A stretch of 64,000 nucleotides of DNA from Eulemur rufifrons (taxonomy: Eukaryota > Chordata > Mammalia > Primates > Lemuridae): contig NC_090995.1 of NCBI RefSeq assembly GCF_041146395.1, positions 12,130,501 through 12,194,500 of the forward strand. The letters run 5' to 3'. Every line of letters begins with the position of its first letter. Positions within the stretch are counted from its first letter, which is position 1. The translations under genes and the position numbers were made by a program. Under the pieces are notes generated by a model that saw nothing but the letters and a program-made list of their open reading frames with translations, ran no database searches and was not told where the DNA came from. Positions 1-11,403 of the stretch are shown here, one piece after another.

Positions 1-939
1 TACAAAGTGTACTAAATAGCTAACTGATAAGAATAGCGTTTCTCCTCTCATTCTTCTTCCCCAAAGGCATTTTTTAAAATAGGATACATGTGATCAACAG
101 TGAAATGATGTAATTAGGACATGGCTATTTGTGGTAATCATTCTTCTGTTTTGGTATGGTAGAAGGTCAGAGATGTGGTTTTTAAATTCTTTTTGCCTCT
201 CCATCCATTCTTTAACCCCTATCCCTGAACCCCTTTAGTGAAACTGTATTCCTTAGCCATGAGAATGTAAATACATTTTTATATTTCATATGTAGACTAA
301 TGCAAAAATTATAAGGGAAATAATACTCTGATTAGCAAAGGGTATAAAATCCAGTAACAAGTACTTTTTGTAGCCTTGATATTCGTATTAGTATCACCTT
401 TTCTTTTAAAACTTAAGAGTTTCATAATTTTCCTAATTTTTTTTCATTTATATAATCCCTAGTAAGTGAATAAAGAGCAGATTATACATACACATATAAT
501 ATTTAATAATTTGGATAGAAGCATTTGCGGAAAAAAATAACAAGTGTCAGCAGTAGAATTCTCTGTCTCACTCTATCCATCCATTTCCCATCCGGCCTGT
601 TAGACATTTATCAGGCACCTTCAGTGTGTGAGGTACTATGCCAAACACTAAAAAGTCGAATATAATAAAACGTAGATCACTGACCTCAGAGGAGATTCCT
701 TTTCAAGGAATGGTGGTGGAGTTGCCCATTTTCTGGAGGTGCCGTCTGTAAATCCCAAGATGCTTTTACTGTACCTGTGGTAGGTTGAGAAATAGCCTCA
801 GGTGGGATCAGACTAAGTTGTTGGCTGTTGACTAAGAGCCTCGATGGGATATTTAGTGCCTGTTTTTCTAGGTGATGAGTACATGTGAATTTGAGCTGTG
901 GATGTGAGATGATGGCACAGACTTACATACAGGTGAATG

Positions 940-1130
940 AACGTGCTTCTTACAGAGAGCAAAGAGCTGTCAGGAGGCATGAATTCAAGTCCTGTTTGTG
1001 CTGCTTACTAACAGTTAGGGAAAGTCACCTCTCTGAACCACCTTTCCAGAGGGAATGTTTGAACATTGCATTACGTGATGGTTTTTCATGTGCTTCATGG
1101 TTATAAATACTAATGTACAAATGTATGTAC
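940..1130 (+). repeat. MIR-like SINE fragment
   Basis: The wording 'gaattcaagtcctg...cttactaacagttagggaaagtcacctctctgaacc' follows the MIR core. It is old and diverged. Confidence 0.55.
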
Positions 1131-1979
1131 ATTAAAACAGAAACAGATAAGCAGATCTTAACAATCATTTTTATTTTATGATCTTAAAGATCATGTTTTA
1201 GTTAGAGGCCAATTAGATTGTTTTCCTGGGGAAAAAAAAAAAGACACTTGAATTCAACTCTCACAAGGGATGTAATTTGACAGGCTGAGAAAGAGACTTG
1301 GTCAGTGGAAGGGAATTTGCCTAAGATACAGCTCTGTTTCTTTCAAAGTGCTTCCAGAAATAACTGTAATGTCTTATTTATTTATCTTTATGGTATGTTT
1401 GAGATGAAGCAAGGATAGCTTTTTTGCTTATTCTTTAAATTTAAGCAAACAATTCACAGGGGAATATGTTATTTGCTGCCAGATAAACAGAAAATGATTT
1501 CCATGATTCCATGAAATCTGTGAATGAAAAGAGTATCACACAGACTGAAATAGAAAAATGGATTAAAGTAAAAGTGTATAATGTTTAGCAGTCGATGCGT
1601 GTGTATGGTAAAAAATTGTAAGATTTGTAAATGGTAAAATCTATTACATGAAAACATGGCCTTGAACAAGGCTAAGTTGAAAAACGTCAATTGTGTATAT
1701 ATGTGACAAACAATTTATGAAGCATAATAGGACCTACCATCGAACCTAAGTATAATATTATCGCTATCATAAAATTTTCCTGAGTGCTTCCTCCCCACTT
1801 TGTTCCCTACTTTCTTCTGGAAATGACCTGGAACTTTCTGTCCATCGATCCCTAGCTTTATATTATGGGTGTATGTAAACAAAATGAAAAAATATGTTAC
1901 ATACACATGTGTACAAGCAAAACAATATATTAATAGGTATGTGTACAGTTTTGCTTGTTTGGGAGCTTTATTTAAAAAA

Positions 1980-2400
1980 AATAGTATCATATAGTATGTT
2001 ATCTTTTGCAACCTTTTATACTCAACATTAAGCTTCTAAGATTCATCCATATTCCTTCATGTAGTTTGTTCATTTTTACTTTTGTGTAACATTCAATTAT
2101 GTAAATGTACCAGAAATTATGCTTTCCCTATTGATGAACACTTGCATTATTTTCAGATTTTTGCAATTCAAACTATTGCTTATGAACATTCTTTTATACA
2201 TCTCATTGTGTATACATATGGAAGTTTCTCTAGAGTATATACCTAGGAGTGGAATTGCTGATTCCTGTGATGTGCACATGTTCAATTTTACTAGATAATT
2301 CTACCTAGAAAATGCCAATCCATAAACACTATTTTAAAAATATATAACCCTTTTGTCCACATCTTAACCAATTTGGTAGTCACACTTAATTTTGATATAC
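1980..2400 (-). repeat. Old L1 3' fragment, antisense
   Basis: Reverse-strand L1 3'-region phrases are present, such as a 'tatacctaggagtggaattgctg' pattern. It is heavily diverged and the exact ends are uncertain. Confidence 0.6.
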
Positions 2401-2405
2401 AATAG

Positions 2406-2840
2406 TGTATTAATATCCTGTTGCTGCTGTAACAAATCACCATGTTCTTAGTGGCTTAAAACAACACAAACTTAGCTATCTTTAAGTTCTTGAGGTCCGA
2501 AGTCCAAAATTGGTCTTACAGGGCTAAAATCACGGTGTGCGTTCCTTCTGGGTGCTCTAGGGGAGAATCTGTTCCTTGCCTTTTTCATCTGTCTTCTAGA
2601 GGATGTTCGTATTCCTGGTTTATGGCCATGTCTCTCTGACCTCTGCTTCCATGGTCACGTCTCCTCTCACTCTTCTGTCGTCTTCTTTGCTCCAGTAATA
2701 CAGAATCATCTACTCATGGCAAGACCGTTTGCTTAATCATGTTTGCAAGGTCCTTTTTGCCATATAAGGTAACAGTTTCTAGAAATTAGCGTGTAAACAT
2801 CTTTGGGGCCATTATTCTGCCCCTCTCCTGCTAGGATTAT
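2406..2840 (-). repeat. MLT1-type LTR (ERVL-MaLR), antisense
   Basis: The left edge reads like the reverse complement of an MLT1 LTR 3' end ('gttgctgctgtaacaaatcacca', 'agtggcttaaaacaacacaaa'). This is followed by the 'ccttctgggtgctctaggggagaatctgttccttgcc' region. It is an old solitary LTR remnant with no retroviral coding sequence attached. Confidence 0.75.
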
Positions 2841-3551
2841 CTCTATAATTTGTTTAATGTTCATATTAGATTGCTGGGTTATGTACCCGGTTTGTTGACA
2901 GCCGCTCAGCGTTTTGCCTTCACTCCTCAAAAGTAGAAGAAGCTTTGCCTTTACTTTCAAAGTATAAGAAAAGTAAGATTTTCCCCCAGAAAGATTAAGG
3001 GATAAAAAAAAATAAACCCTGAGGAATTACTTATATTTCTTTGATGAAACTATGAGACTTCCCTTAGCCATGTGAACTATTTATTTCTTTTCTCATATAA
3101 TTAAGGAGTTACTTAAGAAAGCTATTCTAAGTTTTTAGCTGAGCTGCTCAAAGGCAGCTGGTCACTTGACAAATTCGTTTTTAAAATTTAGGCTAGCTAC
3201 TTGTTCTGTACCCTTCTATAATTTAAATAATAGAAAACTGTTTAAAGGATTTGGGGTAGGGAAGTTTAAAGTGGTTTTCAAGGATTAACATAAGAGATTA
3301 GATTAAGACATATTATCTGGGTTTATTGCTGTAATTATCCCATTGCTATTTAAATAATGCGCTGTAGGCAGTACAAGTACTTTTTTGTGAAACAAAATAG
3401 GGTCTGTATTAGAAAGCCAGCTCTTATACATAATAATCTTTATAAATATTTTGAAAAGCCCTATTAACATTATCCAAAAAAAAATCATTCTTTGGTTTGT
3501 CCTCATAATTATATTTTACATATCTCTTCTATATTGCTTTATAAACTTCTT

Positions 3552-3891
3552 TTTTTTTTTTTTTTTTTTTTGAGACAGAGTCTCACTCTGTTGCCCAGGC
3601 TAGAGTGAGTGCCGTGGCGTCAGCCTAGCTCACAGCAACCTCAAACTCCTGAGCTCAAGCGATCCTCCTGTCTCAGCCTCCCGAGTAGCTGGGACTACAG
3701 GCATGCGCCACCATGCCCGGCTAATTTTTTCTATATATATTTTTAGCTGTCCATATAATTTCTTTCTATTTTTAGTAGAGACGGGGTCTCGCTCTTGCTC
3801 AGGCTGGTCTTGAACTCCTGAGCTCAAACGATCCGCCCACCTCGGCCTCCCAGAGTGCTAGGATTACAGGCGTGAGCCACCGCGCCCGGCC
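3552..3891 (-). mobile_element. Strepsirrhine-type Alu, antisense, full length with target-site duplication
   Basis: The element reads as a reverse-strand dimeric Alu, from a T-run at about 3551 to CGCGCCCGGCC at 3891. Its left arm has 'gagtgagtgccgtggcgtcagcctagctcacagcaacctcaaactcctgagctcaagcgatcc'-type wording. The inter-arm linker has 'ctgtccatataatttctttct'. These are features I associate with lemur/loris Alus rather than human AluJ/S/Y. A 12-bp duplication, tataaacttctt, flanks it (3540-3551 and 3892-3903). Low divergence and intact duplications indicate a fairly recent insertion. Confidence 0.92.
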
Positions 3892-4079
3892 TATAAACTT
3901 CTTATTAAACATCCAACTGAGAAATAAATTTTCCCTTAATTTTGTATTTATCATTTTTTGCGAGTCTCTAAAACATAATATTTTAAGGGCTTATAATATG
4001 TCCCTTCCCTTGCTTAAATGTCTAAAAATGTAAAGAAAAAGGAATTAAATATTTCATGGTCAAGATAAAGGAAGAAAAA

Positions 4080-4260
4080 TAACATTTATTGAATGTAACT
4101 GATGTACTTGGTACTTTATTGAAATGATATTATTTATGTTTCATAAAAAGGCCATGAGGAAAGATTTTGTAGATGAAAGAACTCAAGGGGCATTTAGAAC
4201 CTTTCACCTGAAGTTACCTAACTTATCATATGGGCATGTTTGCACAGATTTGACTGATAA
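4080..4260. repeat. Possible MIR fragment
   Basis: Weak MIR-like wording around 'catttattgaatg...aaaggccatgaggaaag...agatgaaagaactcaaggg'. The call is tentative. Confidence 0.35.
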
Positions 4261-4659
4261 GTGCCTACTCTTTCTACTCATTCACTGCTGAAGAGTATTT
4301 TAGACTTGTTACTCTTGGTCTGAATTATGTTTTAAACATTTAAATGTGGACAAAGCAATGATTCTGAAATCTGATATACTTAAGTGTTTTTTGGCAAGTT
4401 AAGAGCAAAGGAGGAATCTGAATTTTTTTCCCCCTTCATTGAGATTATCTGAGTAATTAAGAAATACCAGTAAATCCAGTGAGTTCCTATTAAAAAAAAA
4501 AATTCATTCTGACACTTGTTATTTTTTGGTGATGGGCACACCTTTAGCTGGGACTCAAGCATTACAAAAGTGATCCATCTAACCTAAAACGTTTGTATCC
4601 CCTGAATATTTTGAAATTAAAAAAATACAGTAACAGTATATAAAAAACGAAACAGTAAG

Positions 4660-5110
4660 CAGACTTTATTCAGGACTGTCATGAGAGGTGTGGGGATCAT
4701 TGCAGTGGGGTTTTGCAGAAGAGGAAGAAGATTGAGCTCAACTTCAGTATGAATACAGTGTGGAACAGTGGGAATTTATAGCCGAGGAGCAGGGCGGGGA
4801 TCCGTGGATGGAAAATTGCCAAGAAGAAACATCGGGGGTCAAGGGAGAGTCTGGCTAAGCCAACCCTACGAGATTCTTGCTGAAGGCAGGACAGGGTGGT
4901 CAGACGTCCCCTGGGGGTGGTGGAGGGATGGGGCGCAATCAGATATTGAGGGTGATCAGATAAGCGGGGTGGGGATTCCGGCTAAACTGACCCAGCAGGA
5001 TTCTTGCTAAAATCGGACAATGCGCAGACAACATTGAAGCCCAAAAGACAGGGCCTAGGTGAGAAGACATTTTAGAGGAGCCCGATTGGAGTTTGGTCAA
5101 AGACAGAATC
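4660..5110 (-). repeat. Unclassified LTR-like block, antisense
   Basis: This GC-richer block of about 450 bp sits in AT-rich surroundings. Read on the minus strand it ends with an AATAAAG-type signal (complement at about 4663-4670). It has an internal approximate repeat: 'gattcttgctgaaggcaggacag' near 4871 and 'gattcttgctaaaatcggacaat' near 4999. The layout suggests a solitary LTR, but I do not recognise the family. No coding sequence is attached. Confidence 0.4.
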
Positions 5111-5439
5111 TTTATCACTTTTAGCTGATTGGCATATATCCTTTTGTATCTGATACATATTAAATAACCATGGTACAACAGCTTGATTATAGTTAGGTAA
5201 TGTTTGTCATAATACGATCGTGTGGTTTTTCTAAGTAAAATGAAAATTGATGGAAAAATATTTCTTTCACATTCTGATTGTTACTTGATGCTAAATAAAC
5301 AAACATGCTAACTAGAGCCACAGTTTCCAAGAATGTTATAATTTAAAATAGACACATCAATATGAGTAAGTCAGTTAAGCTAAAAGATTTTTTTTTTTCC
5401 ACTATAGTATTTTGCATGGGTTGTTATTGTCTTGGGGGC

Positions 5440-6500
5440 CTCCTTAAAGGTAGGGAGCAACCAACCACATTGGCAGTAGCAACAAGAAGAATACAATTCT
5501 CAGAAATTAACTTAAATAAGTGAGACACTTGTACACTAAAGATAACAAAACATTGATGAAGGAAATTAAGGACACAGATAATGGGAAAGATACTGTGTTC
5601 ATGAATTGGTAGAATTAATGTTCCTGAAATGTTTATACTACCCAAAGCAATCTACAGATTGATTGTAATCCTTATCAAAATCCCAATGGAAATCCGTGTA
5701 TTTACAGTTGACTGATGTTCAAACAAGGCCGCCAAGAACACACAATGGTGAAAGATAGTCTCTATAATAAGTAGTTTTAGGAAAATTGGATACGCACATG
5801 CAGAAGAATAAAATTGGACCCTTATACCATAAATAAAACAATTCAAAATGAAATTAAAGGCTTCAATGTAATACCTGAAGCCAAAAAAACCACTAGACGC
5901 TATATAGGGAAAACGCTTCTTGATATTGGTCTAGGCAATGATTTTGAGAGGGATGACACCAAAAGTACAGGCAACAAAAGTAAACATGGTCTAGTGAGAT
6001 TGCATCCAACTAGAAACTTGTGCACAGCAAAGGAAACAATCAGTAAAATGAAAAAGGAACCTATGGAATGAGAAAATATTTATAAACCGTATATCTGGTA
6101 AGGGTTTAATATCCAAAATACGTAAGGGATTCATACCACTCAATAGCAAAACCCAGATAACCTGATTAAAAAATGAGTGAAGTACATGAATAGACATTTC
6201 GCCAGAGAAGACATACAAATGGCCAACAGGTATATGAAAAGATGCACAATCTTACTAATTGGGAAATGCAAATGAAAACCACAGTGAAATACCACCTCAC
6301 TGTTAGAATGGCTGTTATCCAAAGGGTAAAAGATAACAAATGTTGGCCAGGATGTGGGAAAAAGGGAACCCTTGTATCAGTATCTCAAGGAGTATCTGCA
6401 CTCCCATGTATATTGCAGCGTTATTCACAATAGCAAAGATATGGAAAGAACCTAAGTGTCCCTTGGCAAATGATTACCTAAACAAAATGAGGTGTGCGTG

Positions 6501-6533
<33 letters not shown>

Positions 6534-6930
6534 CCTCAGACAAAAGAGAAGGAAATCCTGTCATTTGCAACAACATGTGGATGAACCTTGAGGACATTAT
6601 CACTAAATATGAAATGAGCCATTCACACAAAGACAAATACTTTGTGATCTCGCTTACACGTCCATATTCTATAGTCAAAGTCATAGAAGTAGAGAGTTAG
6701 AAGGGTGGTTGCCAGGGGCTGGAAGGAGGGAAGTTGGGGAGATGTTGATCACGAGGTGCAAAGTTCTGGAGCTCTAAAGGTGTGCCGTAATTAACAGTGC
6801 TGTATTGTGTGCTTGATATTTGCTAAGAGGGTAGATACTATGTGTTCTCACCGCAAAATTTTTCTTAAAAATGATAACTATGTGAGGTGATGGATATGTT
6901 AATTAGCTAGACTGATTCTTGACTTTTGAC
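5440..6930 (+). mobile_element. 5'-truncated old L1 (ORF2 end plus 3' UTR), sense
   Basis: The stretch from about 5440 shows decayed L1 ORF2 3' coding sequence. Typical phrases are 'gccagagaagacatacaaatggcc', 'aaatgcaaatgaaaaccacagtgaaataccacctcac' and 'ggttgccaggggctgg' near the 3' end. Short open frames inside it (for example 5814-6071) are remnants of the reverse transcriptase ORF broken by stops. A CA microsatellite interrupts it. Confidence 0.85.
6503..6532. repeat. (CA)n microsatellite
   Basis: About 15 uninterrupted CA units lie within the L1 copy. The HTHTHT-type reading frames around it are artefacts of the repeat. Confidence 0.97.
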
Positions 6931-8640
6931 TTTTTTTTTTTTTTAAACGATGTAGACCCCTTTGAAAGTTGGGGAATCTCTTAGAAAAAAATTTTTGAAG
7001 TATTTGAGGATCATGAATTCCCTGAGTCCTACCCATAATGTCTAGTTATAAAAAGACTAATAAAAAAAAGCATAATCTAAAATGTTAGCTAATGTATAAA
7101 ATTTTTATAGTTTACTTCAAATTTTGTTTTTGTTCTGGAAATTTCCAGGACCATAAATACCAGTACATACTAGGTTATTTGAATGTATTTGTTGAGATTT
7201 TAGTATTTATATTTAGAACTCTTACATATTTTCCAAGAGTGAAATATGTTGAACATCTATGACCTGGACTAATTTTTGTTGTTTTGTAGTTTCATGTTCT
7301 CCTGGGCTCTTTGCCTATGTGTCTAAGCGCTGTTTCCTGCACTTGGCCACTGGAAAGTGTACAAACTACACTCTACACAGTAGTCAGTGTAGAAAAGCCA
7401 TTGGCAGAGTTCTAGGCAGAAGGTATCTTCTGCTCCTCACCTGTGGTATCATATCACATCCTCCTGTTGCAGCGAAGCTAGAGTGCATAAGCATATGCCT
7501 GTAGCCAAATACAGATTTCACTCAAAATTCTCAAGGGCATATATTTAAAATGTTTGTCCTTCTTACAGTTTTAAAAATCAATAGGGAAATGTTTAGTAAA
7601 TAACATTCTAGCTTTGCAATAGTGTTTCCTTTCTTAAGAAATGGCATACTGGCTTGTGTGGTTATGCAGCAAAATTAAAAATTAATCTCAGGTAATGCCT
7701 GCTTTTCTACCGATTAAAAAGCAAATTGCCTTCCATCCAAATTCTGCATATCCATAATGTCCTCTCAGCCTTCCTGGTTCCTTTTGTAAGATATCCTGTT
7801 TTTGTGTCTGGAATTAGCTAATTGCTGGCACAGTCAGTAGTGGTTAAAAAGGAGTAATGGTGCTTTCTGAAAACCTAGTGTTACTGAGTTTGTAGATACT
7901 TTAACACAGTGGTTAGTTTGTATATTTTTAAACTGCAGCTCCAGCAAGGGATCATTTTATATCAGGATTCAATACATATTCATTCGTACACCCTTACCTG
8001 AAGTAAGCTTCATGAAACAATAGTTACCTTTACTATGTGTATTCTAATTTTTTCCATTTCTCTTTTTAAAATGCTTGTCACTATCCACTAAATGCATTAA
8101 CGTGACTCAGCAAAGAGTTTCAAACTGTTGTTTTGAGAACATGATCTTCAATTACATGATCCTTTTATGATTTAGATGATATATTGGGGTATTTAATTTG
8201 CATATTTTCAATCTTTGACATACACTGTTCTCAAGCACTCTAAGTGTAGTTTGTCATCTACAAAAAAGTTAGAAAAAATTTTTTCTGCAGATACAATTAT
8301 TTATTTGCATTGTTTTTAGGAAATTGCCTGTTTCAGCCAGCTCCATAGTTCCTTAAAACTGCTGAATTTCCTTGATTATTTTTTCCATCCAAATTTTTAC
8401 CCTTATATCCAACATTTTCCCACTTTGTCCATTAGTTTCAATGCTCCAAGCGCTTTCTACACCAAATGACTGGTTGTCAATTTTTCACACCATCCATATT
8501 CATAAAAGAAAGCCAGCCACCTACCAAAAACTTTGTGGAGCTCTTGCTTTTGTTTGGCTGTTTGTTTTTGATGTTTTGAGATTTGGATGAACTTGTTTTT
8601 CATTCTTTCTGTATATGCTTAACTGTAAGGTTATTAAGTA

Positions 8641-9895
8641 CGAAATGTCGGATTTCTTTACTAAGTTTGACAGTTGATATATATATCTGACATTTCACTT
8701 TGCCACTTTTTGTTTTATGTTTATTGGGAAGGTACATCCTCAGTCTTTCAAACACATGTTTTGGCTTGTGATTATCTTTCAAATTTTTTTTTGGAGCAAT
8801 TTCTTTGAAACCATGGATAAGTCAAAAATTTGTGTTATTTTCGAATGTGAGTTCTGTCGTGGAACCAGTGCAGCGCAGACCACTTGAAATATCCAACAAA
8901 GTGTTGGGGAAAGATGTGGCTAATGAACGCATAGTACGTCAATGGTTTGAGAAGTTCCGTTCTGATGATTTTAATCTTGAAAATGAGCCATGAGGGTGAT
9001 CCGAGACCAAGGTGGATAATGATGAGCTGAAAGTTGTAGTGGAAGAGAATCCATCTTATCCTATGTGTGAATTAGCAGCAAGGTTTGATACCACTATTCC
9101 AACAATATTGGACCATTTGAAACAAATGGGCAAGGTAAAGATGCTGGATAGATTGGCACCACATGAATTAAACAAGCGTTAGAAAAGAAGTTGTCTCAAA
9201 ACTTGCCTTTTTTTGCTGTCACGACATAAAGGTGAACCATTTCTACACCATATTGTTACCTGTGATGAAAAATGGATTCTTTTTGCCAATGCAAGTGTTC
9301 GGCACAACGGTTGGATAAAGATGAAGTGCCAAAAACACAATGTAAAACGGAATATTCATCACAAAAAGCAAACGGTGTCTGTTTGGTGGTCCAGTGCTGG
9401 TATAATCCACTACAGCTTCATGAAAGCTGGTCAGTCGATTACAGCGGATGTCTGCGGCAACCAGTTGGATGAAATGATGAGGATGCTTGTGATGAAGCAG
9501 CCAACATTGGCCAGTACAGACAGGCCAGTCCTTTTCAAGACAACACTAGACCACATATCGCACAAGTAACGCTGCACAAGTAAAACTACAGAGGCTGGAG
9601 TTGGAAACTCTTGTCATCCACCATATTCACCAGACCTTGCACCAAACACTTCTTCCAGGCTTTGGACCCTTTCTTGCAAGGAAAAATATTCAGTTTCCAA
9701 CAAGCTGTGCAAAACGCCTTTCACGATTTCCTAGCCACTCCCTCTCCAGACTTCTTTGCTGCTGGCATAAACAAGCTACTGTTAAGGTGGCAATATTGTG
9801 TCAATAATTTAGGTGCATACTTTGATTAATTGTCCTGCTTCTTGTTTGAGATATAATAAACTATACTTTTGATTCAAAACTGGACATTTCATTTT
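8641..9895 (+). mobile_element. Near full-length mariner (Tc1/mariner) transposon, inactive
   Basis: The element of about 1,255 bp is bounded by TA dinucleotides (8639-8640 and 9896-9897). Its short imperfect terminal inverted repeats are cgaaatgtcggattt on the left and, on the right, the reverse complement of ttttgattcaaaactggacatttca. Inside is a 1.0-kb transposase remnant. Length, TA target and protein motifs fit a mariner of the Hsmar1-like branch, though residues differ clearly from Hsmar1 as I remember it. Stops and frameshifts make it non-autonomous. Confidence 0.85.
8813..9829 (+). pseudogene. Mariner transposase pseudogene
   Basis: The frame begins at ATG 8813 (MDKSKICVIF) and ends with the family-typical GAYFD and a stop at 9829, a span of about 339 codons, the normal mariner length. 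N-terminal helix-turn-helix region: ANERIVRQWFEKF. Linker: LAPHELN at about 9160. First catalytic Asp: VTCDEKW, GAT at 9264-9266. Second Asp: GAC at 9539-9541. Third region: the PYSPDLAP motif at about 9618-9644. At least three in-frame stops (for example at 8882-8884, 8991-8993 and 9180-9182) and several indels break it. It is not a host gene; it is a neutral passenger in the WDFY3 upstream intron. Confidence 0.88.
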
Positions 9896-10123
9896 TAATG
9901 TCCTCATATTAAGCAACGTATTAGTAAGATTTCTGATCCTTTTACTTGTTGAGCTTGATGTGACTAACTTAATTGGAAACATTTGTTACTGGTCTGATTA
10001 ATGTTTTATATTTAATACAAATTGTGCCAAGGCTAGTGGGAACTTTGAGTGCCATGATTCATAATTCGTCATTCAGGGAGATATATCAAAATTAACTTTG
10101 CTCCTCTGTCTTTTCTGTTTAAG

Positions 10124-10460
10124 GACGTACAAGGAAATACTGTAGACAGAATTTTCTGTTTTGGAGACTTTTGATAAGCTCTGGCATGCCTGCTTCACCT
10201 GGTCAAGATGATGGCGTTTGACCATGTCTGTATTGCCGTGTTCCTACAGAATTAGAAGTGTTTCTCACCAACCCGCCAAGATGAACATGGTGAAGAGGAT
10301 CATGGGGCGGCCGAGGCAGGAGGAGTGCAGCCCGCAAGACAACGCCTTAGGACTGATGCACCTCCGCCGGCTCTTCACAGAGCTGTGCCATCCTCCCCGG
10401 CACATGACCCAGAAGGAACAAGAAGAGAAACTGTACATGATGCTGCCAGTGTTTAACAGG
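10124..10460 (+). CDS. WDFY3: WDFY3 coding exon 1: 157-nt leader, start codon, residues 1-60
   Basis: The acceptor follows a pyrimidine run ending in TTTAAG at 10123. The donor is AGG|gtaggt after 10460, leaving phase 0. Coding starts at ATG 10281 (A at -3), giving MNMVKRIMGRPRQEE, the recognised ALFY N-terminus; a second ATG at 10287 (A at -3, G at +4) is two codons in. The 180 coding bases make exactly 60 codons, ending MMLPVFNR. The leader carries uORFs at 10186-10221 and 10208-10255. It also has an ATG at 10224 that is in frame with the main start with no stop between, so a 19-residue N-terminal extension is possible. I kept 10281 because that is the start I remember for the family protein. 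The acceptor position is inferred from splice-site quality alone. Confidence 0.94.
10186..10255 (+). promoter_or_regulatory. Overlapping upstream ORFs in the WDFY3 leader
   Basis: The first uORF runs from ATG 10186 to TGA ending 10221 (11 codons plus stop). The second runs from the paired ATGs at 10208 and 10211 to TAG ending 10255 (15 codons plus stop from the first ATG). Both end before the main ATG at 10281, the second only 25 nt upstream of it. Such uORFs commonly lower translation of the main frame. Whether they are used depends on the transcript start and on the exon boundary assumed at 10124. Confidence 0.6.
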
Positions 10461-11403
10461 GTAGGTACAGGCTGCCAAGCACACACCTCCCAGGAATTAG
10501 GAATGGGACTTTTAAGGTTAATTTTATGTCATAGTTAGAAAAAAATGATAGGATGAGTTAGTTTTTTAAGAAGCTTGATGTTTTTATTTCTTCCTTTCCA
10601 TTTGCTCTAAATTAATGTAATGTGATATGAAGCCTGCTCAGAATGAACTAAGAATTTCTTCGGTTCTAGCAGATTACAGGAAGGTTGTGAGCCTTCTGTG
10701 AAACGTTTCTGTAATGGTAGGGATAGAAAGCGGGATAGATGGTAAATTATCATTTGTGTTATTTCTCTTATCTTTTTTAAGTGATGGTTTTATTACACCA
10801 AAGGGTACAATTGCCCAGGCTCTTTGTACACTTTAAAAACTCATTGCAGTTTGTTTTGTTGTTTGGCTGGTTTTCTATACGAGGATAGTTATAATCCATG
10901 GACACTCTAAATAGAGTTAATATTTTAATGTATTTTGTCTATTAGTTGGTAGTAAACTTGTTGGAGATTTTTAAAATAACGTTTTATATTTATCAAAGGT
11001 TTACAAGTACATAGTTTTCAAAAGTCAAGTAGTTCCACAGGCTTCCAAGTGCCCGCCTGCTCTCTAGCACTAATTGCTGCTGCCACTAAAGCCTTTTAAA
11101 TAAATACTTTCTCTCCTCTTTTCTGATTATTCGGTTTTAATTGACTTCCCACTGAGCAATATGAGAATTACCTTTTTTACTTCTTGTCCTTCTAAACCAT
11201 AACATACATACTCCACACTCATTCATACATGCTACCTTCTTATTTTTCCCATATAGTTACCCCATTTTTGTAAGCAGTATTCAGTGTTTACTGTCTACTG
11301 ACAATGGTGTAAATTTATTCAAATACTAACTTTAAAGTATACCTCATTTTTCCCTATTATTATAGAATTTCTTTTTCCCTAGACTTCACAACTGTTTCAA
11401 TTT

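Larger units (their letters stand above)
1..10123 (+). other. Intron or flank upstream of the WDFY3 start-codon exon
   Basis: No convincing coding exon is visible here. The stretch is AT-rich and holds the old L1, LTR, Alu, MIR and mariner copies listed separately. Since the start-codon exon opens with an acceptor-like site, this is probably an intron lying between 5'-UTR exons. A non-coding exon inside it could not be recognised from sequence alone. I see no CpG island that would mark a promoter. Confidence 0.7.

Noticed and set aside
6478..6700. Frames with HTHTHT or VCVCVC runs
   Set aside because: Produced by the CA microsatellite inside an L1.
9213..9569. 118-codon open frame with DEKW and WWSSAG motifs as a possible host gene
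   Set aside because: It is the middle of a broken mariner transposase bounded by transposon ends.
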